Source of the DNA: Sporomusa acidovorans
GTDB lineage: Bacteria; Bacillota; Negativicutes; Sporomusales; Sporomusaceae
Length of the DNA: 64,000 nt
Reading direction: 5' to 3'
Assembly (NCBI RefSeq): GCF_900101845.1
Contig: NZ_FNAM01000029.1
Coordinates: 1 to 64,000 of the forward strand
Shown one piece after another: positions 17,567 through 26,655 of this stretch (position 1 is its first letter; each line of letters begins with the position of its first letter). Made by a program: the position numbers and the translations under genes. The notes beneath the pieces are model-generated. The model was not told the DNA's origin and did no database searches. It worked only from the letters and a program-made list of their open reading frames with translations.

Positions 17567-19456
17567 TTGCTAAAAATTGCTTTAGGCCAGATGGAGGTCC
17601 TGCCAGGCAGGCCGGACATAAATACGGATAAAATGTTATCCATGATTCAACATGCCCGCAACGAGCGAGCTGACTTAATTATCTTTCCGGAAATGGCTAT
17701 CCCCGGTTATTTATTGGGAGATACCTGGGAACAACCGTCTTTTTTGCGTGATTGTGAAGCTTTTGGCCAGCAGATAATTGCTGCTTCCCGCGATATTTGC
17801 GTCATTTTTGGGAACGTTGCCGTAGACTGGGATAGGCACGGTGATGACGGCCGGGTTCGTAAACATAATGCCTGCTTTGTTGCGCAAGCTGGACGGCTTA
17901 TTGGCACGTGCATTAAAACCTTGCAGCCAAACTACCGGGAATTCGATGATACCCGCCACTTTTTTAGCCTGCGAAAATTAGCTTTGGAACGCAACCAGAA
18001 TATCGACAGCTTGCTGACACCGGTAACGGTAACGATAAGAAATGACAAATACCGTTTGGGCTGTATTATTTGCGAGGATGGCTGGAATGATGATTACAAT
18101 ATTGATCCCATTGCCATACTTCGCACGCAAGGCCCTCTTGATTTAATTATTAATATTTCCAGTTCTCCCTTTACTTTAGGCAAAAACAATAAACGCAACC
18201 GGGTATTTTCCAAACAGGCACAGGAAACCGGCGTACCGCTTATCTATCTCAATACTACGGGAATCCAGAATAATGGTAAGACAGTTTATACCTTTGACGG
18301 CTTTAGTACCGTATATAACCGCCTGGGAGAGATTATCGCCTATTGCCCCCCGTTTACAGAAACACTGGATTACCTTGATCTTCCCGTTAAAGCTGCAGGA
18401 CAGGATCTTGCGCCAACCAGCGTACCTGATGACTCTACTATTGACAGCATATACCTAACACTCAGCTATGGCATCAAAAAGTTTCTACAGTCAATTGGTA
18501 TGAACAAAGTTGTTATTGGCCTTTCCGGCGGCATTGATTCGGCAGTCAGCGCCGCACTCTTTGCCAGCATCTTACATCCGGAAAATATTTTATTGGTCAA
18601 CATGCCCAGCAAGTTCAACTCTCAAACCACCAGGGATTTAGCCGCACAGCTGGCACAAAATCTCGGCTGCCTTTATACAGTAATGCCTATTGAACAATCA
18701 GTCGAATATACTGCCTCTCAAATTGCCGGTACACCCATAACCAATCTTGCTAATGGCCGTCAGTGCAACTTATTGGTTTCTTCTTTTGTACTTGAAAACA
18801 TCCAGGCCCGCGATCGTTCCTCCCGGCTGCTGGCAGGTATTGCGGCTGCCTTTGGCGGCGGCTTCACGTGCAATGCCAATAAAAGCGAACTCACTGTAGG
18901 CTACTCGACCCTCTATGGCGACCAGGCCGGTTTTTTGGCAGCCCTTGCTGATTTATGGAAATATCAGGTTTATCAATTGGCCAACTACCTAAATGACAAA
19001 GTCTATGGACGGGAAGTGATTCCCCAGGCAATCATAGATTTAATGCCGAGTGCTGAACTTTCCTATGATCAGTCGGTTGACCAGGGCAAGGGCGATCCGA
19101 TTATCTATGCCTATCATGATTACCTGTTCCGGGCTTTTATGGAACATTGGAACCGGGCAACTCCTGAAGATATTTTAAACTGGTACAGTCAGGGAACTGC
19201 TGTTCTTGAACAAAAATTAGGCTGCCAGGACGGCCTTATCAACAAATTATTTTCCAGTCCGCGTGAGTTTATTGAAGATCTTGAACGCTGGTGGCGTCTT
19301 TACACCGGCATGGCGGTAGCTAAACGGATTCAAGCTCCCCCCGTATTGGCTGTCAGTCGCCGGGTCTATGGGTTTGATCACCGTGAAGCCCAAAATCGTG
19401 TGTATTTTACCCAGGAATATCTAAGAATAAAAGACCGGTTATTATCTACCATGTAA
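17567..19456 (+). CDS. nadE: Glutamine-dependent NAD+ synthetase
   Basis: 629 aa beginning at TTG (AGGGGTGA eight bases upstream), which removes eleven non-homologous residues from the open frame. The N-terminal nitrilase-type glutaminase has its Glu-Lys-Cys triad: E42 (IIFPEMAIPG), K117 (CIKTLQPNY) and C169 (GCIICEDGW). The C-terminal synthetase has the PP-loop SGGIDS at about 320-325. It amidates nicotinic acid adenine dinucleotide to NAD+ using glutamine-derived ammonia. It is a single gene ending before a strong terminator. Confidence 0.94.
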   Translation: MLKIALGQMEVLPGRPDINTDKMLSMIQHARNERADLIIFPEMAIPGYLLGDTWEQPSFLRDCEAFGQQIIAASRDICVIFGNVAVDWDRHGDDGRVRKHNACFVAQAGRLIGTCIKTLQPNYREFDDTRHFFSLRKLALERNQNIDSLLTPVTVTIRNDKYRLGCIICEDGWNDDYNIDPIAILRTQGPLDLIINISSSPFTLGKNNKRNRVFSKQAQETGVPLIYLNTTGIQNNGKTVYTFDGFSTVYNRLGEIIAYCPPFTETLDYLDLPVKAAGQDLAPTSVPDDSTIDSIYLTLSYGIKKFLQSIGMNKVVIGLSGGIDSAVSAALFASILHPENILLVNMPSKFNSQTTRDLAAQLAQNLGCLYTVMPIEQSVEYTASQIAGTPITNLANGRQCNLLVSSFVLENIQARDRSSRLLAGIAAAFGGGFTCNANKSELTVGYSTLYGDQAGFLAALADLWKYQVYQLANYLNDKVYGREVIPQAIIDLMPSAELSYDQSVDQGKGDPIIYAYHDYLFRAFMEHWNRATPEDILNWYSQGTAVLEQKLGCQDGLINKLFSSPREFIEDLERWWRLYTGMAVAKRIQAPPVLAVSRRVYGFDHREAQNRVYFTQEYLRIKDRLLSTM

Positions 19457-19516
19457 GGGATTGGAAGAATTAACTGATCTTGCTCTTTATAAACGCAACC
19501 AACTACAGTGTATTCA

Positions 19517-19548
19517 AAAAGCGCGGAACATTTTGTTTCCGCGCTTTT
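19517..19548. terminator. Bidirectional terminator (nadE / zinc-ribbon membrane protein)
   Basis: Perfect 12-bp stem aaaagcgcggaa/ttccgcgctttt between convergent genes. Confidence 0.9.
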
Positions 19549-19557
19549 CTTAATAAA

Positions 19558-19917
19558 CTATTTTCTTAACATCCGCAATAACCAAATACCTATAACCGCA
19601 GCGCCAACAACCAATAAAATAAACATGAGTAAAGGAAGAAAAAAGAATAGTAATACAGCTAAAGCGGCAGCTACCATTAATTTACCGGTCCAGCCGTAAC
19701 ATCCAAAAGAAAGGTTGATTCGCTTGATCCGCGGCGCGCCAGTGAATTCATAGTTGCCGTACTGCCGGCGGTTATCATTAATGGTATCGTCCTCAATGGT
19801 TATGCCATTAAAATTATCACGTTCCTGATGACTTAGTACGGTTACTTCCAATTTTTGGCCACAGTGAGGACAGTCCACGCCTGGTTGTGCTTGCTCACCA
19901 CAATTAGGGCATTGCAT
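19558..19917 (-). CDS. Zinc-ribbon membrane protein, 119 aa, unknown function
   Basis: The N-terminus is a zinc ribbon (CPNC at 3-6, CPHC at 16-19). A polar linker follows, then a long hydrophobic C-terminal stretch from about residue 76 (MVAAALAVLLFFFLPLLMFILLVVGAA in part) that could form one long or two short membrane helices. A basic tail (LLRMLRK) ends the protein. It is likely a cytoplasmic zinc finger anchored in the membrane. It lies 18 bases after the 518-aa gene on the same strand, so the two are probably cotranscribed. Confidence 0.75.
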   Translation of the reverse strand: MQCPNCGEQAQPGVDCPHCGQKLEVTVLSHQERDNFNGITIEDDTINDNRRQYGNYEFTGAPRIKRINLSFGCYGWTGKLMVAAALAVLLFFFLPLLMFILLVVGAAVIGIWLLRMLRK

Positions 19918-19935
19918 AGTTTCCCCTCCTGATGC

Positions 19936-21492
19936 TTATTGTAAATCATATAGCAACGAGACAATACCTTCTTCACTTAAGTATCTGGGATCATATTTTT
20001 CCAGCTTCAATGCCTCGAAAATCTTACTCCGATTGGCACTAATACTCGATTTGCCTACTGCCATTTCCTCGGCTAATGTATCCACCGGCAACTCGGACTC
20101 ACCGTTATTAATCTGTGAATAAGCCTGAATAACAGCAGCCGCCCATACAGCCGGTTTGCGAATAGTAACGGTGGCAATTTTGGAGAAATCTCGCCAAAGT
20201 TTCTGTGCCAAAACAGCATCATGCCAGGAATAACCAAATTTAGGCATAAAGATTGCAATTGATTCTGTTACGGCTTTATTAACAGTTTTGTTATCATCTG
20301 TGGGTTGGGGAAAGTTGCGTTCAACCTGAGCATAGGAAGTCACATTGACCCTGGCCCAGGTAGCCAGCAAATCAATCGTATGTCTTACGGCATTAGCATG
20401 CCGCCCGACAAAATCATCCCAGGTAGCTCCGGTCTGCTGCAATTCCAGCATTGCTTTCTGCCGGTTTATCTCTTCCTTTATCCGCCGGCGTAAATTATTA
20501 CTAATTTCAACGCTAGTGATAAAATTAATCATAACAAGTTCATGTTCTTCCTGCTGCAAAAAGACATGCCCATAAAACAACAATTTTTTGATAAGTTTAT
20601 AATCGTAATTAGGATTAGGCAGGCGGAACTTTTCATCAGTCAGCAGATTGACACACTCAACCCAATCCTGGTTAATTACGCTTTCAACATAAAAGACGGT
20701 AAATTTTGCCCCCATAAGCTCATGCAATATCTTCCGTTCCTCATCGGTCAGCCGGTCTTTGTAATCGATACTAAACTGATTAATCGGCGTACGGTCATTT
20801 GTCAACAAGTGATAGTCAAATAAAAAATAATCCCAAAACTCCAACCAAAATTCATCGTCATTTTCATCTTCCGGCATTTGTCCAAGTGGTCCTAAATAGA
20901 GGACAAGCGCCCGGTCAAAATCCTCGATAAAATTTTCCTGTTGAAAATAGGAGCTAAATTTTAGCATTAACCGTTCTACCGCTTCTCCCACAATGCGGCC
21001 AATATCTTTTGGTAAGGTCAAAGAAGATTTTGTCTGTTGCTGGGTTTCCTCATCCCCTGATTCAATGAATCTTAGTCGCTTACTTCCAGTCATAAACTGT
21101 GCTGCCTGCTCAATTTCTGCGGTATCAAAAGTTATCTTTTTGGTAGTCAGGTAGTCGTAAAATTCCCGTAATATGGCAAAAAAATGACTTACCGTCTTGA
21201 CGTTAGGCTTAAATTCTTCTATTTGAACAATCATCCATTCAACGGCTAAACTATATTCAGCCGCCGTCATCTCATCAATTGCCACATCGCCAGAATAGGC
21301 TAAATAGGATACGAACATTTGAAGATTGCGCCACAAATCCCGTAAATTTTCATCATCGGCTCCCTGCCACGCCTTCTGCCGCAAAAATCCTTCCACCCAT
21401 TCCCTTTTTATTGCAGAATTCCATTCCAGTTCTTCGTCAAAAAAGATCTGGACTTCATCGTAAACATTTTTTATATTGGTCATGGTAAACAT
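19936..21492 (-). CDS. Unrecognised 518-aa protein with a C-terminal helix-turn-helix-like region
   Basis: I do not recognise the family. The protein is acidic and helical. Residues 1-130 look like an N-terminal SAM-like helical bundle, as in integrase core-binding domains (LRDLWRNLQMFVSYLAYSG, SHFFAILREFYDYLTTKKI). The middle (about 190-250) is rich in D, E and W. The C-terminal 60 residues (VWAAAVIQAYSQIN..., LAEEMAVGKSSISANRSKIFEAL) resemble a cyclin/TFIIB-like or helix-turn-helix unit. No catalytic tyrosine pattern is seen, so it is not a recombinase. GGAG is four bases from the first ATG; a second ATG three codons later is possible. Downstream is the zinc-ribbon membrane protein. Confidence 0.7.
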   Translation of the reverse strand: MFTMTNIKNVYDEVQIFFDEELEWNSAIKREWVEGFLRQKAWQGADDENLRDLWRNLQMFVSYLAYSGDVAIDEMTAAEYSLAVEWMIVQIEEFKPNVKTVSHFFAILREFYDYLTTKKITFDTAEIEQAAQFMTGSKRLRFIESGDEETQQQTKSSLTLPKDIGRIVGEAVERLMLKFSSYFQQENFIEDFDRALVLYLGPLGQMPEDENDDEFWLEFWDYFLFDYHLLTNDRTPINQFSIDYKDRLTDEERKILHELMGAKFTVFYVESVINQDWVECVNLLTDEKFRLPNPNYDYKLIKKLLFYGHVFLQQEEHELVMINFITSVEISNNLRRRIKEEINRQKAMLELQQTGATWDDFVGRHANAVRHTIDLLATWARVNVTSYAQVERNFPQPTDDNKTVNKAVTESIAIFMPKFGYSWHDAVLAQKLWRDFSKIATVTIRKPAVWAAAVIQAYSQINNGESELPVDTLAEEMAVGKSSISANRSKIFEALKLEKYDPRYLSEEGIVSLLYDLQ

Positions 21493-21663
21493 TTAACTCC
21501 TTTAAGCACTTTAACGAACCTTATTATACCACGATTACCCCCTCTAAACCAATAGTGTTACGGTGACTGTTTACGATATGCCAGAATATACTTACTTTTT
21601 CCCTTGCCAAATGATTGTCAGTTATTAAAAAAAATGTTATTCTGAGAAAATGGAGGGACCAAT

Positions 21664-23364
21664 ATGTCAGAACAGTTGCTGATTGAATTGATCGAGAGGA
21701 TGAGCGTGGCGGCCACGCTTGCCTTTGTATTGTCTCAAACCAATATATTCAGACGCCTGATTAACCGCCGCAACACCCCTAAGGATGCCGTTCTTCTTAC
21801 CATCTTCTTTGGTCTTATCGGTATTACAGGCACCTATGCGGGTATTCCTGTCAACGATGCCATTGCTAATTCCCGGGTTGTCGGCGTTATGGCAGCCGGA
21901 CTTATTGGCGGTCCTTTTATGGGATTATCAGCCGGTCTGATAGCCGGCGGCCACCGCTATCTGTTAGGTGGATTTACCGCCTTTTCGTGTGCGCTAGCCA
22001 ACGTGTGCGAAGGCCTGTTAGCCGGCATAATCCAGAAACGCTATCCTGGCCGGCCTATTCCGTGGTGGCTCGCTCTTTTGGCGGGTGTTTTGGGAGAAAC
22101 CATGCAAATGGGCATCATTTTATTAACGGCACGACCCTACTACATGGCGGCCGAACTTGTCGGTGAAATTGCCGTGCCGATGATTGTTGCCAATTCCCTG
22201 GGGTTAGCCGTATTTATGCTGATGATTAAGACCGCTATGGTTTCTCAGGAGAGAATTGGTGCCGAACAATCCCATAAAGCGCTTGATATTGCCAATAAAA
22301 CCTTACCTTATTTAAGACGCGGGCTAAATGCAGAGTCAGCTCACGCGACGGCTCATATCATTTTGGCCACTGCCGGCTATGATGCTGTTGCCATTACTGA
22401 TACCGAGCGAATATTGGCTTTTATTGGGGCGGAGAGTTCCCATCATGCCCCTCCCGCTAATATCACGCTGACAACGGCCACCCGTCAAGTTCTCGCCACC
22501 GGACATATGCAACTTGCTCAGGACAAGACCGGTATTGGCTGTTCCCATACCGGTTGTCAGTTATTAAGCGCTATTATTGTCCCGCTAAAATGTGCCGATA
22601 GAGTGATCGGTGCATTAAAACTCTACTATACCCGCAAAAATGCCATCGGCCAGTCGGATCTTGTTTTCGCTACCGGCTTAGCTCACTTATTTTCTACGCA
22701 ACTTGAACTTACTGAAATTGACCATCAGTCAAAAATGGCCGCCAAGGCCAGACTGAAAGCCCTGCACGCTCAGATCAATCCGCACTTTTTATTTAATACC
22801 TTAAACACGATAATTTCACTTGTCAGGACAAAGCCTGACCTGGCGCGGGATCTGCTCATTAAACTAAGCGCCATCTTCCGTTATACCTTGCATAAGACCG
22901 GACAAAACATTACTATTGACGAAGAATTAGCCCAAGTCCGAGCGTATCTTTCCATTGAGCAGGCCCGCCACGGCGAAAAACTTGTCATAAAAGAAACAAT
23001 CGATCCCGGGCTTGGTCACTACCGGATTCCCTCACTTACCATCCAGCCGCTGGTTGAAAATGCTATCAAGCACGGCCTGCAGCCAAAACCTGCAGGCGGA
23101 ACACTTACCCTTAAAGTTACCGATTGCGGACAAGCTATTGAAATTAACATTATAGATGACGGTATCGGCATGGATTTAGAGGCTCATAATCCGCTTGAGC
23201 ACCCCAGCGGCGAAAGCATTGGCCTAATTAATGTACATGAACGACTCTATGGCCAGTACGGTGCCAGTTACGGCTTAACGCTTGCCAGTCAGCCTAATCA
23301 AGGTACCACAATTACACTGCGTTTTCCTAAAATTCTAACTGACGAGGTGGATGACTGTGCTTAA
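21664..23364 (+). CDS. LytS-family sensor histidine kinase
   Basis: 566 aa. N-terminal 5TMR-LYT membrane domain with the family motifs NSRVVGVMAAGLIGGPFMG and GLIAGGHRYLLGGFTAFSCALA (first 190 residues), a GAF-like domain (about 215-355), then a His_kinase domain with the phosphoacceptor H374 in QINPHFLFNTLNTI and an HATPase domain (VENAIKHGL, DDGIGMD). It senses an unknown signal at the membrane and phosphorylates the LytTR regulator encoded downstream, whose start it overlaps. The usual target lrgAB is not in the window; CstA-family genes are the other known target class. Confidence 0.93.
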   Translation: MSEQLLIELIERMSVAATLAFVLSQTNIFRRLINRRNTPKDAVLLTIFFGLIGITGTYAGIPVNDAIANSRVVGVMAAGLIGGPFMGLSAGLIAGGHRYLLGGFTAFSCALANVCEGLLAGIIQKRYPGRPIPWWLALLAGVLGETMQMGIILLTARPYYMAAELVGEIAVPMIVANSLGLAVFMLMIKTAMVSQERIGAEQSHKALDIANKTLPYLRRGLNAESAHATAHIILATAGYDAVAITDTERILAFIGAESSHHAPPANITLTTATRQVLATGHMQLAQDKTGIGCSHTGCQLLSAIIVPLKCADRVIGALKLYYTRKNAIGQSDLVFATGLAHLFSTQLELTEIDHQSKMAAKARLKALHAQINPHFLFNTLNTIISLVRTKPDLARDLLIKLSAIFRYTLHKTGQNITIDEELAQVRAYLSIEQARHGEKLVIKETIDPGLGHYRIPSLTIQPLVENAIKHGLQPKPAGGTLTLKVTDCGQAIEINIIDDGIGMDLEAHNPLEHPSGESIGLINVHERLYGQYGASYGLTLASQPNQGTTITLRFPKILTDEVDDCA

Positions 23365-24124
23365 AGCCATTATTGTCGATGATGAACTGCCTGCCCGCGA
23401 CGAACTAAAATTTTTATTGTCTCAGCTGTCAAGCATTAGCGTAATCGGCGAGGCGGATAACGGTCCAACAGCAGTCGGCCTCGCCGCCCAGCTTTGCCCT
23501 GACGTAGTTTTCCTGGACATTCAAATGCGCGGCATGAACGGAATTGAAACAGCGCTGGCGTTAAGAACCGCTTCACCGCAATCCCTTATTGTGTTTGCTA
23601 CAGCCTATGATGAATATGCGATTAAAGCCTTTGAGATTGGCGCTGTCGACTATCTGTTAAAGCCTTTTGAAGGGGAGCGGGTAACTGCCACCGTACTGCG
23701 TTTGGAAAAATATCATCCTGAAGAATGGCAGCTGGCTGCCAACCGTCTGGACCAAACGTTAACTTCTGTCATTAAACAGCCGGTACACAAATTAGCCGTT
23801 GAAAAAAATGGAAAAATCGTATTAATTGATTATGATGATATCATCTATGTCCATACCCAAACCGGCTCAGTCAGTGTTGTAACCGAAAAGGGAGAATACA
23901 CCTACACCGGCACACTGTCAGAACTACAGGAACGGTTGCGCGGGACGACTATTTTACGGGTACATCGAAGTTATCTCGTCCATATGGGCAAAGTCAAGGA
24001 GATAATTCCCTGGTTTAAAGGAACTTACTGGCTTAAGCTCCCGGTTCCCGGTACTAGCGACCTTGAAATTCCTGTCGGCAAGGGGCAAATTAAGAAACTT
24101 AAAGAATTATTAGGACTAAAATAA
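23357..24124 (+). CDS. LytTR-family response regulator
   Basis: About 255 aa. The receiver domain has the acidic pair (IIVDDE) and phosphoacceptor aspartate at about residue 54 (VVFLDIQM). The LytTR DNA-binding domain occupies the last 100 residues (KNGKIVLIDYDDIIYVHTQTGSVSVVT, RVHRSYLVHM). The GTG start is preferred since GAGG sits nine bases upstream; the ATG six bases earlier lies only three bases from it. It overlaps the kinase gene, a normal two-component arrangement. Confidence 0.93.
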   Translation: MLKAIIVDDELPARDELKFLLSQLSSISVIGEADNGPTAVGLAAQLCPDVVFLDIQMRGMNGIETALALRTASPQSLIVFATAYDEYAIKAFEIGAVDYLLKPFEGERVTATVLRLEKYHPEEWQLAANRLDQTLTSVIKQPVHKLAVEKNGKIVLIDYDDIIYVHTQTGSVSVVTEKGEYTYTGTLSELQERLRGTTILRVHRSYLVHMGKVKEIIPWFKGTYWLKLPVPGTSDLEIPVGKGQIKKLKELLGLK

Positions 24125-24159
24125 ACTGTCCAAATTTAATACCTAACAGAAAATAATTC

Positions 24160-24188
24160 TTGACTGGAAGCATTCTATTTGCTATAGT
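24160..24188 (+). promoter_or_regulatory. Promoter TTGACT-17-TATAGT with a ~160-base leader
   Basis: TTGACT (24160-24165), 17 bases, TATAGT (24183-24188). The following untranslated leader of about 160 bases contains taattggta paired with ttaccaatt around a 45-base loop, enclosing gtaattgcgg. It precedes a 65-aa protein. The leader is longer than needed, so post-transcriptional control or a small RNA is possible. Confidence 0.7.
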
Positions 24189-24352
24189 ATTAATGATTAT
24201 TGTCATATGGGTATAGACCTCTATTTAGAAAAAGTAAATTTCGCCGAATCTTTCTTGTTCTAATTAGTAATTGGTAGTAGTCGAAGGTAATTGCGGCTGA
24301 TTGCGTTCTCTGACGTAATAATTACCAATTTAGAATTAAGGAGGAATCGATA

Positions 24353-24550
24353 ATGAAACAGATTACATCATTAATTAAACGCCTTTCATTTCTGGGTTAT
24401 TGTACCTTTGAAATTAAAAGTATCATTAAAGAAGCTATTGGTATTGACATCATTAATGATTTAAGCGTTTCTCAGGAAATTGCCGTTATTCAGCAGCTTG
24501 AAATGTATGAACAATTAGGGCTGAATTATTTACAAACATATAGTAAATAA
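24353..24550 (+). CDS. Small protein of unknown function, 65 aa
   Basis: MKQITSLIKRLSFLGYCTFEIKSIIKEAIG..., ending ...QLGLNYLQTYSK. No family recognised; predicted to be all helical, with no membrane segment and one cysteine. The evidence that it is real is the strong ribosome binding site (AAGGAGG nine bases before ATG), its own sigma-A promoter and a strong terminator just after the stop codon. It is not part of the LytS/LytTR operon. Confidence 0.7.
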   Translation: MKQITSLIKRLSFLGYCTFEIKSIIKEAIGIDIINDLSVSQEIAVIQQLEMYEQLGLNYLQTYSK

Positions 24551-24554
24551 AAGT

Positions 24555-24590
24555 AATAAAGTGGAGACATGACTATGTCTTCACTTTATT
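24555..24590. terminator. Bidirectional terminator
   Basis: Stem aataaagtggagacat/atgtcttcactttatt (one G-U pair) with a 4-base loop, between the small protein and the convergent ABC operon. Confidence 0.85.
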
Positions 24591-24625
24591 TATTATATTA
24601 TCTTTCTTATTGTTTCTTGAAATGA

Positions 24626-25750
24626 TTAAGCGATTTTCTTTTGAAATTTTATAATACTGATCGACAAAGCTGCCAGGATATATACGACAAGAGCAAACAC
24701 CTGCGACCACAGTAAGTTGAGGCCAATCCCTTTGAGAACAATACCACGTAGTATTTCCAAATAGAAAGTAAGCGGCAGTAACTGCCCCAAATAGTAGAAG
24801 ATCTGTGGCATCGCTTCCCTGGGAAACATAAAACCGGATAACAGCACACTGGGCAAAAAGACAAAAAACGACATTTGCATCGCTTGCATTTGTGTCTTAG
24901 CGATCGTAGAGATGAGTACCCCTAAAGATAAAGAAGCAATAATAAATAGTGTCGTCAATCCATACAGCAGGCCAATACTTCCCCGCATCGGCACATCAAA
25001 TACCAGTGCACCAACAATCAGGGCCAAAGTAGCCTGAACATAACCAACAAAAATATAAGGGATAATTTTCCCCAGCATTAATTCATGTGATTTCATTGGC
25101 GTCACAATCAACTGTTCCATTGTGCCCCGCTCCCGTTCCCGCACAATCGCCATAGAAGTAATCATTACCATGGTCATGGTCAGTACAACACCCAATATAC
25201 CCGGCACCATATAAAACGCGGAGATAAAGTCAGGATTATACCAAGCGCGAATGCGAATATCTATGGGTGAAATCAACTGCTTTCCCAGCGATCCCTGCAT
25301 CCGTTTTATTAGTATTTCCTGGGAACGGATCTGCCCAATTAATTGTGCCGACGAAATAGCTGAGGAAGCCGCCATAGAATCAGATGCGTCCACAATCACC
25401 TGCACGGCGGCGCTGCGCCCATGTTTCAGATTATCTGTGTAATCGGGTGGAATAATTACGCCGACCTTTGCCTTGCCACTCTCAACAGCCTCTGTCACTT
25501 CCTGATAATTTTTTGCCGCATAATTTATAGAAAAATATTCACTGGCTTGGAAGGCCGACAATAATTCGCGTCCTTCCTGCTGCAGCGACTGATCAAAGAC
25601 AATGGTGGACAAATGCTTGACATCGGTATTAATGGCAAACCCAAACAATAGCAATTGTACAATTGGCAGACCTACCATCATAGCGAAGGTCAGTCGATCC
25701 CGCCGCATTTGGATAAACTCTTTAATCAGTAAGGCTCTCAGACGAATCAT
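24626..25750 (-). CDS. ABC-2 type efflux permease (YbhS/YbhR/YhhJ-like)
   Basis: 374 aa with one N-terminal helix, a large extracytoplasmic loop (about 45-170) and five helices in the C-terminal half, the ABC-2 (NatB-like) layout. The RERERGTMEQLIVTPM segment before the second helix is characteristic. It forms the membrane channel for the two ATPases encoded just upstream and the HlyD-type adaptor, exporting an unknown compound. It overlaps the ATPase gene by 4 bases. Only one permease gene is present, so the channel would be a homodimer unless a second lies elsewhere. Confidence 0.92.
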   Translation of the reverse strand: MIRLRALLIKEFIQMRRDRLTFAMMVGLPIVQLLLFGFAINTDVKHLSTIVFDQSLQQEGRELLSAFQASEYFSINYAAKNYQEVTEAVESGKAKVGVIIPPDYTDNLKHGRSAAVQVIVDASDSMAASSAISSAQLIGQIRSQEILIKRMQGSLGKQLISPIDIRIRAWYNPDFISAFYMVPGILGVVLTMTMVMITSMAIVRERERGTMEQLIVTPMKSHELMLGKIIPYIFVGYVQATLALIVGALVFDVPMRGSIGLLYGLTTLFIIASLSLGVLISTIAKTQMQAMQMSFFVFLPSVLLSGFMFPREAMPQIFYYLGQLLPLTFYLEILRGIVLKGIGLNLLWSQVFALVVYILAALSISIIKFQKKIA

Positions 25751-26655
25751 AAACCCCTCTCCTTCCGCTTAGCTTTAACATAATATACAAACACATCTTC
25801 CAGCGAGGGAGTGATTATTCGATACTCATAGGTTTGATAGTCTATTAACCGTTCCTCATGAATTAGCACATGGACGCTCGTTCCATAAGGATAGACATCC
25901 AAAACCTCCCGCTCAAACGCCATAAGATCATTAAGCAACCCCATGGGATCTTGTGTGGGAAGCTCCAGCAGCACTCCCGGCAAATCGCGTTTGAGGCTGG
26001 CTGGGGTATTATCGGCGATTAAGTTACCTTCATAAATAAACCCGATATAATCACAATGTTCAACCTCATCCATAAAATGAGTCGTAACCATAATGGTTGT
26101 ACCTTTGTTTGCCAAATCATAGATAATGTCCCAAAACATACGGCGGGATTTGGGATCAACACCGCCGGTTGGTTCGTCCAAAAACAAAATGGATGGTTCA
26201 TGCAAAATGGAACAGCCTAACGCCAATCGTTGTTTCCAGCCACCTGACAGATTGGCCGTCATTTCGTGCTGACGATCCTTCAGTCGAGCCATCTCCAGCA
26301 TATTCTCGATCCGCTCCTGCCGCTGAACCGTCGTCAGACTGTACAAACCAGCGTAAAATTCAAGATTTTCCATCACCGTTAAATCATCATACAAACTAAA
26401 TTTCTGCGACATATAACCAATTTTTTCTTTAATGGCTTCTCCCTGTTTGGTCAAATCCATCCCCAGAATATGGCCGCTTCCGCTTGAAGGCGCCAAAATT
26501 CCGCAAAGCATACGAATCGTTGTCGACTTTCCTGAGCCATTAGGTCCTAAAAATCCGTAAATGCTGCCTTGGGGAATTCTAAGATTCACTCGATTGACGG
26601 CAACAAAATCACCAAAAGTTCGAGTAAGTTCTTGGGTTTCAACAGCATATTTCAT
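25747..26655 (-). CDS. ABC transporter ATP-binding protein (second of two)
   Basis: 302 aa. Walker A GPNGSGKST, signature NLSGGWKQRLALG, Walker B SILFLDEPTGGVD and the switch histidine (VTTHFMDEV) are intact. A C-terminal extension of about 90 residues (LLELPTQDPMGLLNDL...) follows, as in multidrug-type ATPases such as the halves of YbhF. It powers the permease encoded downstream. Its start overlaps the previous ATPase gene by 4 bases. Confidence 0.94.
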   Translation of the reverse strand: MKYAVETQELTRTFGDFVAVNRVNLRIPQGSIYGFLGPNGSGKSTTIRMLCGILAPSSGSGHILGMDLTKQGEAIKEKIGYMSQKFSLYDDLTVMENLEFYAGLYSLTTVQRQERIENMLEMARLKDRQHEMTANLSGGWKQRLALGCSILHEPSILFLDEPTGGVDPKSRRMFWDIIYDLANKGTTIMVTTHFMDEVEHCDYIGFIYEGNLIADNTPASLKRDLPGVLLELPTQDPMGLLNDLMAFEREVLDVYPYGTSVHVLIHEERLIDYQTYEYRIITPSLEDVFVYYVKAKRKERGL

